Positions 1-9,496 of a DNA stretch of 64,000 bases are shown here, piece after piece. The notes below the pieces were generated by a model. That model was not told the origin of the DNA. It ran no database searches and saw only the letters and a list, made by a program, of their open reading frames with translations. Position numbers and translations under genes: made by a program. Every line of letters starts with the position of its first letter. Position 1 is the first letter of the stretch. The stretch comes from Pectinatus cerevisiiphilus (GTDB lineage Bacteria > Bacillota > Negativicutes > Selenomonadales > Selenomonadaceae). The stretch covers positions 19,201-83,200 of the forward strand of contig NZ_SMAA01000011.1 of the NCBI RefSeq assembly GCF_004341685.1, in the 5' to 3' direction.

Positions 1-2879
1 AACGTTCCCGAAGTAGCACCTAATTCTTCCGGTGTCACTCCTAATGCTTCAGTAGAAGAAAATAAACTCATTGTCGCCGGATCATCAAAAGGAATGGTTT
101 TCGGATCACGATGCGTTATATTTTCAAGCATCTTTATGACTGTCGGATCATCATGTCCCAGAATATCCAACTTTACTAAACGGCTGCTGATAGAGTGATA
201 GTCAAAATGGGTCGTAATCGTCGCTGTATCCTTGTCATCAGCAGGATGTTGTATTGGTGTAAAATGATGCACGTCCATATTTCTAGGTATAACCATAATA
301 CCGCCCGGATGCTGGCCTGTAGTTCTCTTTACGCCCGTGCAGCCAGCCACTAAACTGTTTATATAGGCGTCCCGTTTCTTCAAGCCCTTATCGTTAAAAT
401 AACCACGTACATATCCATAAGCCGTTTTATCGGCGACTGTTGCTATTGTCCCGGCACGAAAAACGTTGTCCTTACCAAACAATTCTTCCGTATATTTATG
501 AGCAACAGGCTGATAATCACCCGAGAAATTCAAATCGATATCAGGAACTTTATCGCCATCAAATCCCATAAATACAGCAAACGGTATATCATGTCCATCC
601 TTTATCATTTCCGTGCCGCAATATGGGCAGCGTTTGTTTGGCAAATCAAAACCGCAGCCATAGGAACCATCTGTGATAAATTCACTATTGCAGCATTTAG
701 GGCAGCGCCAATGCGGTGGTAATGGGTTTACTTCGGTAATATCCGTCATCGTAGCGACGAAGGACGAACCGACTGACCCTCTCGATCCAACCAGATAGCC
801 ATCATCAAGTGATTTTTTAACAAGTTTATGCGCGATTAAATACAATACGGCAAAACCATGTCCAATTATCGACTGCAATTCCAGTTTTAAGCGTTCTGAC
901 ACTATCGGCGGCAGGTTTTCACCATAAAGCAGTTTCGCTTTTGCATAACTCATATCATGTATCTGTTCATCAGCGCCCGGAATCATCGGTGAATAGAGAT
1001 CATCCGGTATAGGCTTTATCACGTCTACCATTTCAGCAACCTTGCGCGGATTTTCGACTACAGCTTTATAAGCCAATTCTTCTCCCAAATAGGTGAATTC
1101 GCCAAGCATCTCTTCTGTTGTCCGCAGATATAGCGGTGGCTGCAAATCTGCATCCTTAAAGCCTTTACCAGACATAAGAATTGCCCGATAAATGCTGTCC
1201 TGCGGATTGAGAAAATGCACATCGCATGTAGCTATCAGCATTTTCCCTAACCGCTTTGCCAGTTCAGCGACTTTCAGATTTATCTTTCGCAGATCATCAT
1301 CCGTCTTGATATCAGGAAAAGCTTCACTGCGGATTAAGAATTCATTATTGCCAATCGGCTGTATTTCCAAATAATCATAAAAGGATGCTATCTGCAACAG
1401 TTCTTCGTCACTCTGCCCCGCAACGATAGCCCTTACCAGCTCTCCTGCTTCACAGGCCGAGCCTATAATAATCCCCTCACGATATTCTGCCAATATTTTC
1501 TTAGGAATACGCGGTCTTTTCTGCAAATATTTCAGATGTGATAATGATACAAGTCTGTATATATTACGCAGTCCAATGGCATTTTTAGCCAGCAGAATAA
1601 TATGGTTGGCCCTTTTCTGCTGTTCGTCATAGATAAGGTATCCTTCTAGGCCATATATTATTTTTATATTTAAATTTTTATCAGCAATTGTCTTGGCTGC
1701 TTCTGGGAAAGCCTGCACAACACCATGATCAGTGATGGCAATAGCAGACCATCCCCACCTTGCGGCCGTGCAAATCAAGTCTTTTGCCGAAACGACAGCA
1801 TCCATATTGCTCATATGCGTATGGGCATGCAGTTCTACTCGTTTTTCCTGTGCAGTGTCCATCCGTTTTTTCATTTCGCTTTTATAGATGCTATTTGGCA
1901 TCATGACAAAGTCGTTATTGAAACTATCAAAGCGAATACTGCCCGCCACTTCGATAATCAGTCCATTTGCTAAACTTGCATTGACATGCTCAAATTCATC
2001 TTTGTCTTTAAAAAATATTTTACAATCTATCCCATTAGTCTTATCAGCCAGTTCAAAGGTGAGCAAATTATTGCCCGTCTTAAATTGGCGATCGCTGATA
2101 TTGTTTATCTTGCCAAGCAGTATGGCGGTCTTCATTTCTCCGTCTATACCGTCAATTTCCATAGGCTGTCCCGTTATACGTCTGCCGTATATCCAGCCGG
2201 GGTCAGTACTGTTTGGCGGTGGGCCGGATTGTTTTCGCCTATAACCATTACCCGAAAAGCCACCAGTATTTTTAGCGGTAAAGCTATGTTTTTCTGCCGG
2301 TCTTTCCGTCACTTGCGGTGGAACATAATCAACCATTACATAATCGCTGCTCTCTTTATCCGCATTTTCATTATTTTCCACGGTATTAAAGACAATACGG
2401 CATTCAAGCTCAAGCAGATCACGTATAGCTTCTTGTAAAGCCTTATTCACACTGTGCGCACGTAAGATCTCTCCTGCAAGCTCCCCATGCACATTCAACG
2501 TAAGCAAATTGCCATCGATATTATACTGCGCCGTATGCAGCAAAATTTTTATGGTAGGATTGCCATCAGCGGCGGCAGCTATTATCTTTTGCCAATTCTT
2601 TTCTATCTGCATGGCAAAATCAATGATATCCTGATAAAATATCACTTTGCTGACACCACAGTTTGCAGCTATATAATCAGCGGCTTGGCCAAGCATATCC
2701 TCTGGCAGATATTGATACGTATTAAGCAGTATTTCCCATGTGTTTTGCTTCAAATCTATTTCCACATGCTTTATAGTACTGGCCTTTAAAAGGATCATAA
2801 ACTCATCGGCAAGCGGCAGCGAATCAATAAGATGACGAAATTTATCGCCTGATTGCGGAACAATACGATATTTACGCAT
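1..2879 (-). CDS. polC: DNA polymerase III alpha subunit, PolC type (partial, 3' end outside window)
   Basis: About 959 codons of the replicative polymerase are present; the C-terminus lies outside the window. After the N-terminal and OB-fold regions, the PHP domain begins with the metal motif HAHTHMSNMD near residue 347 and continues with ITDHGVVQAFPE. The zinc-binding CPKC and CPYC pairs follow near residues 725-750, and the palm motif PDIDLNFSGD, with catalytic aspartates, lies near residue 776. In other PolC proteins a DEDDh 3'-5' exonuclease of roughly 190 residues interrupts the PHP domain. Here IIYGLEGYLIYDEQQKRANH runs straight through that site near residues 403-422, in frame, so the proofreading insert is absent. 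The ATG at 2879 follows a GAGG. The gene lies 65 bases downstream of cobC on the same strand. The family call is certain; how replication is proofread is not visible here. Confidence 0.97.
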   Translation of the reverse strand, partial: MRKYRIVPQSGDKFRHLIDSLPLADEFMILLKASTIKHVEIDLKQNTWEILLNTYQYLPEDMLGQAADYIAANCGVSKVIFYQDIIDFAMQIEKNWQKIIAAAADGNPTIKILLHTAQYNIDGNLLTLNVHGELAGEILRAHSVNKALQEAIRDLLELECRIVFNTVENNENADKESSDYVMVDYVPPQVTERPAEKHSFTAKNTGGFSGNGYRRKQSGPPPNSTDPGWIYGRRITGQPMEIDGIDGEMKTAILLGKINNISDRQFKTGNNLLTFELADKTNGIDCKIFFKDKDEFEHVNASLANGLIIEVAGSIRFDSFNNDFVMMPNSIYKSEMKKRMDTAQEKRVELHAHTHMSNMDAVVSAKDLICTAARWGWSAIAITDHGVVQAFPEAAKTIADKNLNIKIIYGLEGYLIYDEQQKRANHIILLAKNAIGLRNIYRLVSLSHLKYLQKRPRIPKKILAEYREGIIIGSACEAGELVRAIVAGQSDEELLQIASFYDYLEIQPIGNNEFLIRSEAFPDIKTDDDLRKINLKVAELAKRLGKMLIATCDVHFLNPQDSIYRAILMSGKGFKDADLQPPLYLRTTEEMLGEFTYLGEELAYKAVVENPRKVAEMVDVIKPIPDDLYSPMIPGADEQIHDMSYAKAKLLYGENLPPIVSERLKLELQSIIGHGFAVLYLIAHKLVKKSLDDGYLVGSRGSVGSSFVATMTDITEVNPLPPHWRCPKCCNSEFITDGSYGCGFDLPNKRCPYCGTEMIKDGHDIPFAVFMGFDGDKVPDIDLNFSGDYQPVAHKYTEELFGKDNVFRAGTIATVADKTAYGYVRGYFNDKGLKKRDAYINSLVAGCTGVKRTTGQHPGGIMVIPRNMDVHHFTPIQHPADDKDTATITTHFDYHSISSRLVKLDILGHDDPTVIKMLENITHRDPKTIPFDDPATMSLFSSTEALGVTPEELGATSGT

Positions 2880-2944
2880 AAAACACCCATGCCTCTTTCA
2901 ACATACATTCAAATATTTCACATATGATCCCAACAATTAATCAA

Positions 2945-3565
2945 TTACTTTATTATTAAATGGGACGTGTTATTTATCGTCTGAACATAAAACTTCTTAT
3001 ATTCATCATCATAAGACAGTATATTGTACGCGGTATTACTCTGTCCTACTGCCCAAACATATTCAAACGGTATATGTACAGCATAAGCCAAGATAGCCCT
3101 ATTCACAGCACCATGTGCTATCACGGCTACACTTCCGCCCGCATTTTCCTTAATCACCCTTTTGATAGCCCGCATAGCCCTATCCTGCACCTGTTGGAAG
3201 TTTTCTCCTTCTGGTATGGCAACAGACTGGGGATTATCAAAGAATTTCTGCATGGCATTAGGCCATCTTTTGTTGATATCATCAAATAAAACGCCTTCCC
3301 ATAGGCCAAAGCTCATTTCCCGCAGCTCTTTCACCGGATGCAAAGGCAAATTAAACCTATCAGCTATAGGTTGTGCCGTACAGCGTGTACGTGAAAGGTC
3401 ACTGCAATAAATCGCATCAATTTTTGGCAAGGGAAAGTTTGCAGCAAGTATCTTTGCCTGTTCCACTCCCTCCGGCATGAGCTCTGTATCTGACTGGCCT
3501 TGAAAACGGCCTTCTACATTCCATGCTGTCTGTCCATGACGAATTAGTACGATTTTTGTGAGCAT
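2945..3565 (-). CDS. cobC: Histidine phosphatase, probable alpha-ribazole phosphatase CobC
   Basis: This 206-residue protein belongs to the phosphoglycerate-mutase-like histidine phosphatases. The phosphohistidine motif [10 protein letters not shown] lies at residues 7-16, and the second catalytic histidine is in VIAHGAVNR near residue 150. In cobalamin synthesis CobC removes the phosphate from alpha-ribazole phosphate or from adenosylcobalamin phosphate. The sequence alone cannot separate it from other small phosphatases of this fold. The assignment rests on its place directly after cobU and cobS, with short gaps on the same strand. The ATG at 3565 follows AGAGGTAAG at a good distance. Confidence 0.8.
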   Translation of the reverse strand: MLTKIVLIRHGQTAWNVEGRFQGQSDTELMPEGVEQAKILAANFPLPKIDAIYCSDLSRTRCTAQPIADRFNLPLHPVKELREMSFGLWEGVLFDDINKRWPNAMQKFFDNPQSVAIPEGENFQQVQDRAMRAIKRVIKENAGGSVAVIAHGAVNRAILAYAVHIPFEYVWAVGQSNTAYNILSYDDEYKKFYVQTINNTSHLIIK

Positions 3566-3628
3566 AAAGTTTCTTACCTCTTATGTATAAGTTTTTTTAT
3601 TTATTGTTTCTATAATGAAAGCACCAAT

Positions 3629-4417
3629 TTAACGCAGTGCGAAAATAAGCAATACTAAAAGTTCGCTGAGCTCTGTAACTGCCCCGTAAACATCTCCTGT
3701 CAAACCGCCCAGTTTTGCGGTAACGTGCCGGCAAAAAAGCATAGCAAAAATTATTGCTGCCACAAGAGCAGCAACGGCATGGTAGGAATCTACATAAGCT
3801 GCTGATACAAGTACCAGCGCTGTGATAAACACAATGACCAGTGAACTCTTGTCGGCATAATCGGTAAAAGCCTTTCCCAACCCTTCTTTACGGGCATAAG
3901 GGAACAATGTAATACCGATCACCATGGATAACCGCGCTATTACCGGCATCAAAAACAAGGCAATGCCAAGTATACAAATACTATTTGTCGGTGCCCCTGT
4001 AACGGGGTACAATGCCGCAATAGCCGAATACTTACCCAACAGCAATACGATCAATGACGTAACCCCATGCGCACCGACATGGCTGTCCTTCATTATCTCC
4101 AGAACACGGTTTCTTTCACGCCCCGAAAGCAAACCGTCCATCGTGTCAGTATAGCCGTCACAATGAAGCGCCCCTGTCGAGGCTATATTCACAAATAAAA
4201 GTAAAAAGGCACCAACAGAAGGCTTTATCGTAATATTAAATAATTGCGGCAGAGCGACACAAAGGCAAAGGACTGCCAATACATTTACCGCTCCCAAAAT
4301 TGCACCGATCAAGGCAAAATACTTTACGCTTTTGCCGCAGGCCTCTGGTGTCCATTCAGCGTCATACTTTATAGGCAGGCGCGTCAAAAAGAGCAAACCT
4401 GTAAAAAACGAATTCAA
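3629..4417 (-). CDS. cobS: Adenosylcobinamide-GDP ribazoletransferase (cobalamin synthase)
   Basis: CobS joins adenosylcobinamide-GDP to alpha-ribazole (phosphate), the last assembly step of cobalamin, in the cytoplasmic membrane. The sequence shows the family opening FFTGLLFLTRLP, several hydrophobic helices, and the conserved HCDGYTDTMDGLLSGRERNR stretch with its acidic metal-binding residues, followed by MKDSHVGAHG. The frame is open to a GTG at 4429, but AAAGAGG directly abuts that codon. The TTG at 4417 is about ten bases from this ribosome binding site and gives MNSFFTGLLFLTRLP, as expected for the family, so it was chosen (262 residues). It lies between cobU and cobC in one probable operon. 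Confidence 0.93.
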   Translation of the reverse strand: MNSFFTGLLFLTRLPIKYDAEWTPEACGKSVKYFALIGAILGAVNVLAVLCLCVALPQLFNITIKPSVGAFLLLFVNIASTGALHCDGYTDTMDGLLSGRERNRVLEIMKDSHVGAHGVTSLIVLLLGKYSAIAALYPVTGAPTNSICILGIALFLMPVIARLSMVIGITLFPYARKEGLGKAFTDYADKSSLVIVFITALVLVSAAYVDSYHAVAALVAAIIFAMLFCRHVTAKLGGLTGDVYGAVTELSELLVLLIFALR

Positions 4418-4487
4418 TAGTCGCCGCACCTCTTTTTCTTTATCATATATAGTATATATATTTACTGTTATAATACACAGATGTTTT

Positions 4488-5030
4488 TCATTTTATTTTT
4501 AACGGTATTCCCGAAACGACAAAATACACTGCATCGGCATTTTTAGCCATGTGCTGGTTACAAAATCCAGCAATGTCACGATATTGCCGTGCCAACGCAT
4601 TTTCTGGTACTATTCCCGAGCCTACTTCGTTTGTCACAAAAACAGAAAAACCCTTATGTTGTTTTGCAGCATATACTAATTTTTCTATTGCGGCCAAAAT
4701 TTTTTTCTGTCTTTGTGCCGCCGCCAATTTTTCAGTCTGTGGCATACAAAGGAGATTGCTCATATAAACAGTCAGACAGTCAAATAAAATAGCATCATAT
4801 GCCGCACACTCGTCAATAGCCCGCTCCGCATCGAACGGTGCTTCCAGTGTATGCCAGTTGGCAGTGGAACGCTGTTTTTTATGCAGTGCCACACGCTGCT
4901 CCATCTCCTCATCCAGTACCTGTGCCGTCGCTATATAAGCCATATTTTCGCCATATTTTCGCACATAAGTCTCAGCAAAACTACTTTTCCCCGAACGGGC
5001 TCCTCCTGTCACCAAAATTATTTTTCCCAT
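4488..5030 (-). CDS. cobU: Bifunctional adenosylcobinamide kinase / adenosylcobinamide-phosphate guanylyltransferase
   Basis: CobU phosphorylates adenosylcobinamide and then transfers GMP to it, giving the GDP-cobinamide used by CobS. The P-loop GGARSGKSSFAE starts at residue 9, followed by YIATAQVLDEEMEQRVALHK, with the histidine region that carries GMP, and by a second conserved block, FDCLTVYMSNLL. The length of 180 residues matches the family. The ATG at 5030 follows GGAGG with a seven-base gap; an upstream TTG at 5042 overlaps that site and is not credible as a start. It is the first gene of cobU-cobS-cobC. No cobalamin riboswitch fits in the short gap to the divergent ribF gene. Confidence 0.95.
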   Translation of the reverse strand: MGKIILVTGGARSGKSSFAETYVRKYGENMAYIATAQVLDEEMEQRVALHKKQRSTANWHTLEAPFDAERAIDECAAYDAILFDCLTVYMSNLLCMPQTEKLAAAQRQKKILAAIEKLVYAAKQHKGFSVFVTNEVGSGIVPENALARQYRDIAGFCNQHMAKNADAVYFVVSGIPLKIK

Positions 5031-5125
5031 AAATACCTCCAATAATTTGACTGTTTACCTTTTATCAAAATTATGATACAGTAAAGACGATTTAATCTGA
5101 TTCTGCCTTGTTAGGAGTAATAATA

Positions 5126-6049
5126 ATGCTGGTTTATTCTCATATTGTCAATATAGCTGAAAAATATAAAAACAACGTCGTCGTACTTGGTACTTTCGAT
5201 GGTGTGCACATAGGACACCAAAAAATAATAAAACGAGCCATAGAACTGGCCCAACAAATAGGCGGCAAAAGTATTGTCTTCACCTTTTCCAACCATCCTC
5301 TCGAAATCATTGCCCCGGAAAGAGCACCTAAAAGGATAAGCACAAACGTAGGCAAAGAACACGATCTCGAAGCCCTTGGCATTGATATTTTAATGAACAT
5401 ACCCTTCACGCAAAAATTCGCAGACATCTCGCCGTCTAATTTCTTAAAGCTTCTTAAAGACAACCTTTCCCCTAAATATATCGTAGTCGGGCCAAACTGT
5501 ACTTTCGGTTATAAGGGAGAAGGAACTCCGCAATTTCTTCGTGACATGGCTTCGAAATATGGCTTCATCGCAGAAATTCCCCAAGCAGCCTACATGCATA
5601 ACAAGATCATCAGCAGTTCCCGTGTCCGCCACGCCATTGCTGACGGTGAACTTGAGCTGGCCAATGAATTGCTCGGCCACCCGTTCACCATCGCTGGAAA
5701 AGTCGAACACGGCGAACATCGCGGCCATCAGCTTGGTGTTCCCACCGCCAATGTTTACGTTTCTGACAAATATCTTCTACCGCCTGATGGTGTCTATATA
5801 GTAACCGTAACTCTTGCCGGTAAAAGATATGAAGGCGTAGCCAATGTCGGTGACAATCCTACATTTAATATAGTTTCCCGGCGCGTTGAAGTAAACATTC
5901 TGGACTTCAACCAAAATATTTATGGTGAAGTTATCCAAATACATTTTTTAAAAAAATTACGTGACGAAAAAAAATTTTATTCAATCGATGAACTTCTTTC
6001 TCAAATGAAAAACGATATAAAAAACACTAAAGAATATTTTATACGATAA
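5126..6049 (+). CDS. ribF: Bifunctional riboflavin kinase / FAD synthetase
   Basis: RibF makes FMN from riboflavin and FAD from FMN in the cytoplasm. The N-terminal nucleotidyltransferase half has LGTFDGVHIGHQKII (HxGH motif), GPNCTFGYKGEGTP and ISSSRVR. The C-terminal flavokinase half, from about residue 175, shows HRGHQLGVPTANV, PPDGVYIV, GVANVGDNPTFN and a late acidic EVNILDFNQNIYGE. The 307-residue length is normal. The frame is open to a TTG at 5108, but TAGGAG at 5112-5117 places the start at the ATG at 5126. It is divergent from cobU. Confidence 0.96.
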   Translation: MLVYSHIVNIAEKYKNNVVVLGTFDGVHIGHQKIIKRAIELAQQIGGKSIVFTFSNHPLEIIAPERAPKRISTNVGKEHDLEALGIDILMNIPFTQKFADISPSNFLKLLKDNLSPKYIVVGPNCTFGYKGEGTPQFLRDMASKYGFIAEIPQAAYMHNKIISSSRVRHAIADGELELANELLGHPFTIAGKVEHGEHRGHQLGVPTANVYVSDKYLLPPDGVYIVTVTLAGKRYEGVANVGDNPTFNIVSRRVEVNILDFNQNIYGEVIQIHFLKKLRDEKKFYSIDELLSQMKNDIKNTKEYFIR

Positions 6050-6082
6050 TTTCATTTTAGTAAAACCCACTCTTAAATGATA

Positions 6083-6715
6083 TTACCATGATTTCTTATA
6101 GTTAATTCTAATTTTCGCGTTGGCATCATGATTTTTATCAGTTGTGACTGCACTCGTATCAATTTCTCCAGTGTGCAGTTCATCAACTTCTGCTTGATCG
6201 TCATCATACATAGCGGCATCTGCATCCTCATCATCAAGTGGCAGGCTGGTCAGGCGTACACCGATCAAAAAATCTTCCATTGGATCGAGCTGCAACAGCA
6301 ACCGCTGTTTCGGTGCAGTCTGTGAATTATAAATGAAATAATTATTTCCATCCAAATTCATTCTTTCACCTTTTCCATATACTGACTGCATCTTGTAAGG
6401 AGTAGCCCCGATCATGACACCTTTTGCCAAGGTGTATTTTCTGTCGTTAAGAACTATATCAACGACCTTTCCTGTCTTTTTCGCTATGCCGATCACAGTT
6501 TTATCATGATATACATAATAATCCACTGACCTGCCATAAACCATTCTGTTATCACTATACCACGGTTTACCAAAAGCTTTTTCCATAGTCGCATAATCAT
6601 CATCCAGTTTTAAACCATTACAGGAAAACTCTATATTAGTAGGTGTGCTTTTCATGCCCATCAGTAACGCGGCAGCAAGTAACAACATTGCGGTCAGTGC
6701 AATCCGTATTCGCAT
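6083..6715 (-). CDS. Exported protein of unknown function
   Basis: The product of 210 residues begins with a basic tip and a hydrophobic stretch (ALTAMLLLAAALLMGM) typical of a signal peptide or anchor. I recognise no enzyme motif. The mature part looks like a small beta-rich domain (residues about 28-140; GKPWYSDNRMVYGRSVDYYV) that may compare two related halves, and it ends in a very acidic low-complexity segment (DDEDADAAMYDDDQAEVDE) followed by a basic tail. The ATG at 6715 lies nine bases from GGGAGG; the alternative TTG at 6721 is too close to it. It is convergent with ribF, only 33 bases apart, and no function is assigned. Confidence 0.75.
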   Translation of the reverse strand: MRIRIALTAMLLLAAALLMGMKSTPTNIEFSCNGLKLDDDYATMEKAFGKPWYSDNRMVYGRSVDYYVYHDKTVIGIAKKTGKVVDIVLNDRKYTLAKGVMIGATPYKMQSVYGKGERMNLDGNNYFIYNSQTAPKQRLLLQLDPMEDFLIGVRLTSLPLDDEDADAAMYDDDQAEVDELHTGEIDTSAVTTDKNHDANAKIRINYKKSW

Positions 6716-6824
6716 TTGCAAATTCCTCCCAGATATTTATTCTTTATATTCGTTCTTTTGAAACAGTATAATTAAAATAAGTTTACCGGTCAATGTCTTA
6801 ACAGTAAATTAAAGGAGCAGAAAA

Positions 6825-7811
6825 ATGTCCTGTACTGAGACCGAAGATAATTTTCCTTTTAAAATCTCCGTCATCATCGCTATGAAAAACGCAGAAAAAT
6901 ATATCACAAGGGCTATTGATAGTATAATTGTCCAAAGCCTGCCCAACACAGAAATAATTATCGTTGATGACACTTCTACTGATAACAGCACCACGACAGT
7001 AAAACAGTATTACGAAAACTTTACGAATGTATCCTTATACCATAACGAAGGGACTCCCGGTCCTGGCATGTGCCGTAATATAGGTTTAAAATATGCCAGA
7101 GGAAAATTCATTGCCTTTGTCGACAGCGATGACTTCATAGATGCTAATTTTCTGGAAATCCTTTATAACATGGCGGTACAAAATAATGCCGACATTGCCA
7201 TCTGCGGCTACGACAAAATAACCGAAACATCGTTTTTGCGCTCATATTCACCGAAAGCAGGTATCCACAACGGTGGCAGTGAAATTGTGGATAAACTCAG
7301 TAACATTGAATTCGTAATCTGGAATAAAATCTACAGGCATTCTTTTTTGACAAAAAATAATCTTCATTTCGAGCTGCCTTGTTACGGTGAAGATTGGCTT
7401 TTTTGCTTTAAAGCCATGTTTCTTACCAAAAAATACATATGCACAGAAAAATCTCTGTATTACTATTACCAGCATTATGACTCAGTCAGCCATAATCCTG
7501 CAAAAGTAGACGCATTCAATTATATTTATGATTTTTTTACTTTTCTAAATGAATTTATGCAAAAACAAAAAGGGCTTACGGATAAAATGTTCTCCCAAAT
7601 AGAAAACAATTTTTTCTTTGCAGCCATAATCTGTTATATTGCACCAATTTATAATAAGCTGTCTCCCCAAGAGCGCCTTTTATTAAGAGATAAAATCTTC
7701 TCCCACCAATTTGGGAAGGGTGCCTTACATGTAAAAATTCTGTTGGACGCTTTCTTCACTCTTTATTCTTATACTGCCCAAAGCTTAAAATACGAGCAAA
7801 AACTTGTCTAA
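6825..7811 (+). CDS. Glycosyltransferase family 2
   Basis: The 328-residue protein has a GT-A fold at its N-terminus: ISVIIAMKNAEKYITRAIDS, IIIVDDTSTDNS, GTPGPGMCRNIGLKYARGKF and the metal and nucleotide-sugar motif FVDSDDF near residue 104. The tail, from about residue 220, is helical and lacks obvious membrane spans. Such enzymes transfer sugars from nucleotide donors to surface polysaccharide, lipid or protein, but the acceptor cannot be read from the sequence. AAAGGAG precedes the ATG. The gene stands alone between divergent and convergent neighbours and ends at a strong terminator. Confidence 0.9.
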   Translation: MSCTETEDNFPFKISVIIAMKNAEKYITRAIDSIIVQSLPNTEIIIVDDTSTDNSTTTVKQYYENFTNVSLYHNEGTPGPGMCRNIGLKYARGKFIAFVDSDDFIDANFLEILYNMAVQNNADIAICGYDKITETSFLRSYSPKAGIHNGGSEIVDKLSNIEFVIWNKIYRHSFLTKNNLHFELPCYGEDWLFCFKAMFLTKKYICTEKSLYYYYQHYDSVSHNPAKVDAFNYIYDFFTFLNEFMQKQKGLTDKMFSQIENNFFFAAIICYIAPIYNKLSPQERLLLRDKIFSHQFGKGALHVKILLDAFFTLYSYTAQSLKYEQKLV

Positions 7812-7823
7812 ATATATCCATCA

Positions 7824-7864
7824 AAAAAGAACCGCTGCCTTCAAGGCTGACGGTTCTTTTTTTG
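7824..7864 (+). terminator. Intrinsic terminator after the glycosyltransferase gene
   Basis: AGAACCG pairs with CGGTTCT around an inner GCCT/AGGC hairpin, and a run of seven T follows. The complementary A run on the other side means it could also act on the minus strand behind dcuC. Confidence 0.85.
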
Positions 7865-7946
7865 TAAAATGCTTATCGAAAACAAAATACGAACAGCAAC
7901 ATTTTTGAACTGTATAGATTTCAAACAGGACAAAAAAACTACGATA

Positions 7947-9209
7947 TTAATAAAACAAAATAAACATACCAATAATCAAAGCTCCAAGCATTGGTAAAAC
8001 ATTTCTCTTCGCTATTTCGATTGGGTTAATCCCTGCTATACCAGCTACTATAATAGTGGCACCAGCTATTGGTGACATCGTGCGTCCCAATGTTCCTGCC
8101 AAAGTAGCTGCGCTCCCCATCTGTACAGGTGTCATACCGAAATCAGCTGCATGTGGCGTAATAGCTTCATTGAAGGCAAACGTGGCTGCATCGCCAGAAC
8201 CTACAAGAATAGCCAAAATAAATGGGCCGATAGCTGCACAAACCTTTACAATAGCTGGATTATTAAGCATTTCTGTAATGAAGAATTTGACCAAGCCGAT
8301 AGAGGTAAGTCCTGCTACAAAAACCCCTGCCGAAATAATAATCCCTATGATAGAACCATAAGCCTTACCCATACCATCAAAGAAAGCTTTTCCTAATGCT
8401 GACGGCTTTGTCCTTGTCACCAGCAATGTCAATATTGCTCCGATAATCATAGCCTGTGGTACTCCCATCTTGAAAAGAGGGACTATATGGGTTTCACCCA
8501 GTATCAAGATGATAATCGGTATTATAGGCATCGCCGCGAAAAGCGGATTAACTTTGAATGAATCTTCAATAGTCAGGTTTTCTGAAACATATCCTTTATC
8601 TTCTTTTAATACATGGGCAATTACTGTGATTATAATAGTAGCGACAACCAGTGAGGCCAAATTTGCCTTATAATGATAGCTGATAACGTCCATAACCCCT
8701 ACACCAGCTATTTTAGCGACAAAAGGATTATGTGCCAGCCCTGGATTGAGCATACTGCCATAAGTTCCACATTTTACTGCGGCTGCTGCCATGGCAGGAT
8801 TAACACCACCAGCCATAAGCAAAGGTACAAAAATAGCACCAGCAGCGGCAGCCGTACCTGCTGCACTAGGTAAAGCTATATTTACCAAATACGTACAAAT
8901 TACAACTCCCGGTATCAAAATCGGTCGAAAATTTTTCAATACCGTTGCCATTGCATTGATCAGATGCTTGTCGCAACCGGTAAAACGCACCGCCATGGCA
9001 AACCCCATGACAGAACAAACAGCCTGTATAAGTCCTGCATTTGTCATACTTTTAGCAAATGCATCAAGGGCTGCCATAGGAACGCCGCCTATCCCACTCA
9101 TCAGAATCCCCGCTCCGATCAATACTATACGGGCATCGTACCCTTTCATGATCAGGTACACAACGGCGATAACAACAATAATGCCAACAATATACATAAA
9201 TGCCGCCAT
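7947..9209 (-). CDS. DcuC-family C4-dicarboxylate-type carrier
   Basis: This 420-residue membrane protein has about ten to twelve hydrophobic helices and the glycine/alanine-rich loops of the DcuC family, such as LPSAAGTAAAAGAIFVPLL, GTYGSMLNPGLAHNPFVAKI and GSGDAATFAFNEAITPHA. DcuC proteins carry C4-dicarboxylates in anaerobes, but close relatives transport other anions. It is the last gene behind two M20 hydrolases. Its cargo may therefore be an amidated or carbamoylated amino acid, or their product, rather than succinate; this is inference. The ATG at 9209 follows GAGGAGAG. Confidence 0.85.
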   Translation of the reverse strand: MAAFMYIVGIIVVIAVVYLIMKGYDARIVLIGAGILMSGIGGVPMAALDAFAKSMTNAGLIQAVCSVMGFAMAVRFTGCDKHLINAMATVLKNFRPILIPGVVICTYLVNIALPSAAGTAAAAGAIFVPLLMAGGVNPAMAAAAVKCGTYGSMLNPGLAHNPFVAKIAGVGVMDVISYHYKANLASLVVATIIITVIAHVLKEDKGYVSENLTIEDSFKVNPLFAAMPIIPIIILILGETHIVPLFKMGVPQAMIIGAILTLLVTRTKPSALGKAFFDGMGKAYGSIIGIIISAGVFVAGLTSIGLVKFFITEMLNNPAIVKVCAAIGPFILAILVGSGDAATFAFNEAITPHAADFGMTPVQMGSAATLAGTLGRTMSPIAGATIIVAGIAGINPIEIAKRNVLPMLGALIIGMFILFY

Positions 9210-9283
9210 ACAAATCTCTCCTCTTTAATAAAATAACCCGACATGGACACTGAACAGAGTGCTGTACTATTTTGGTACAACAA

Positions 9284-9334
9284 AAGAGCATATGCATTAA
9301 CACAGCTAAATATGCGCCATTGCATATGCCCTTA
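9284..9334 (-). terminator. Possible hairpin between the M20 hydrolase and carrier genes
   Basis: A nine-base inverted repeat containing CATATG is followed, on the minus strand, by CTCTTTTG. The T run is weak, so this may be a partial terminator or an operator. Confidence 0.35.
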
Positions 9335-9496
9335 ATTGCAGGAGTATTCTCCCCCGCTTAAATTCACCGTACAAAATAGCTTTTACTGCCAAAATAAACT
9401 CTTCTCTATTATAAACGACAGCAAATATATTAATAACGATATTATTAATATATCCATATGATAAATAATTATCATTTATTTGTCAACAAGTCTGTG

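Noticed and set aside
5031..5125. Cobalamin riboswitch before cobU
   Set aside because: The gap to ribF is under 100 bases and lacks the B12-box pattern.
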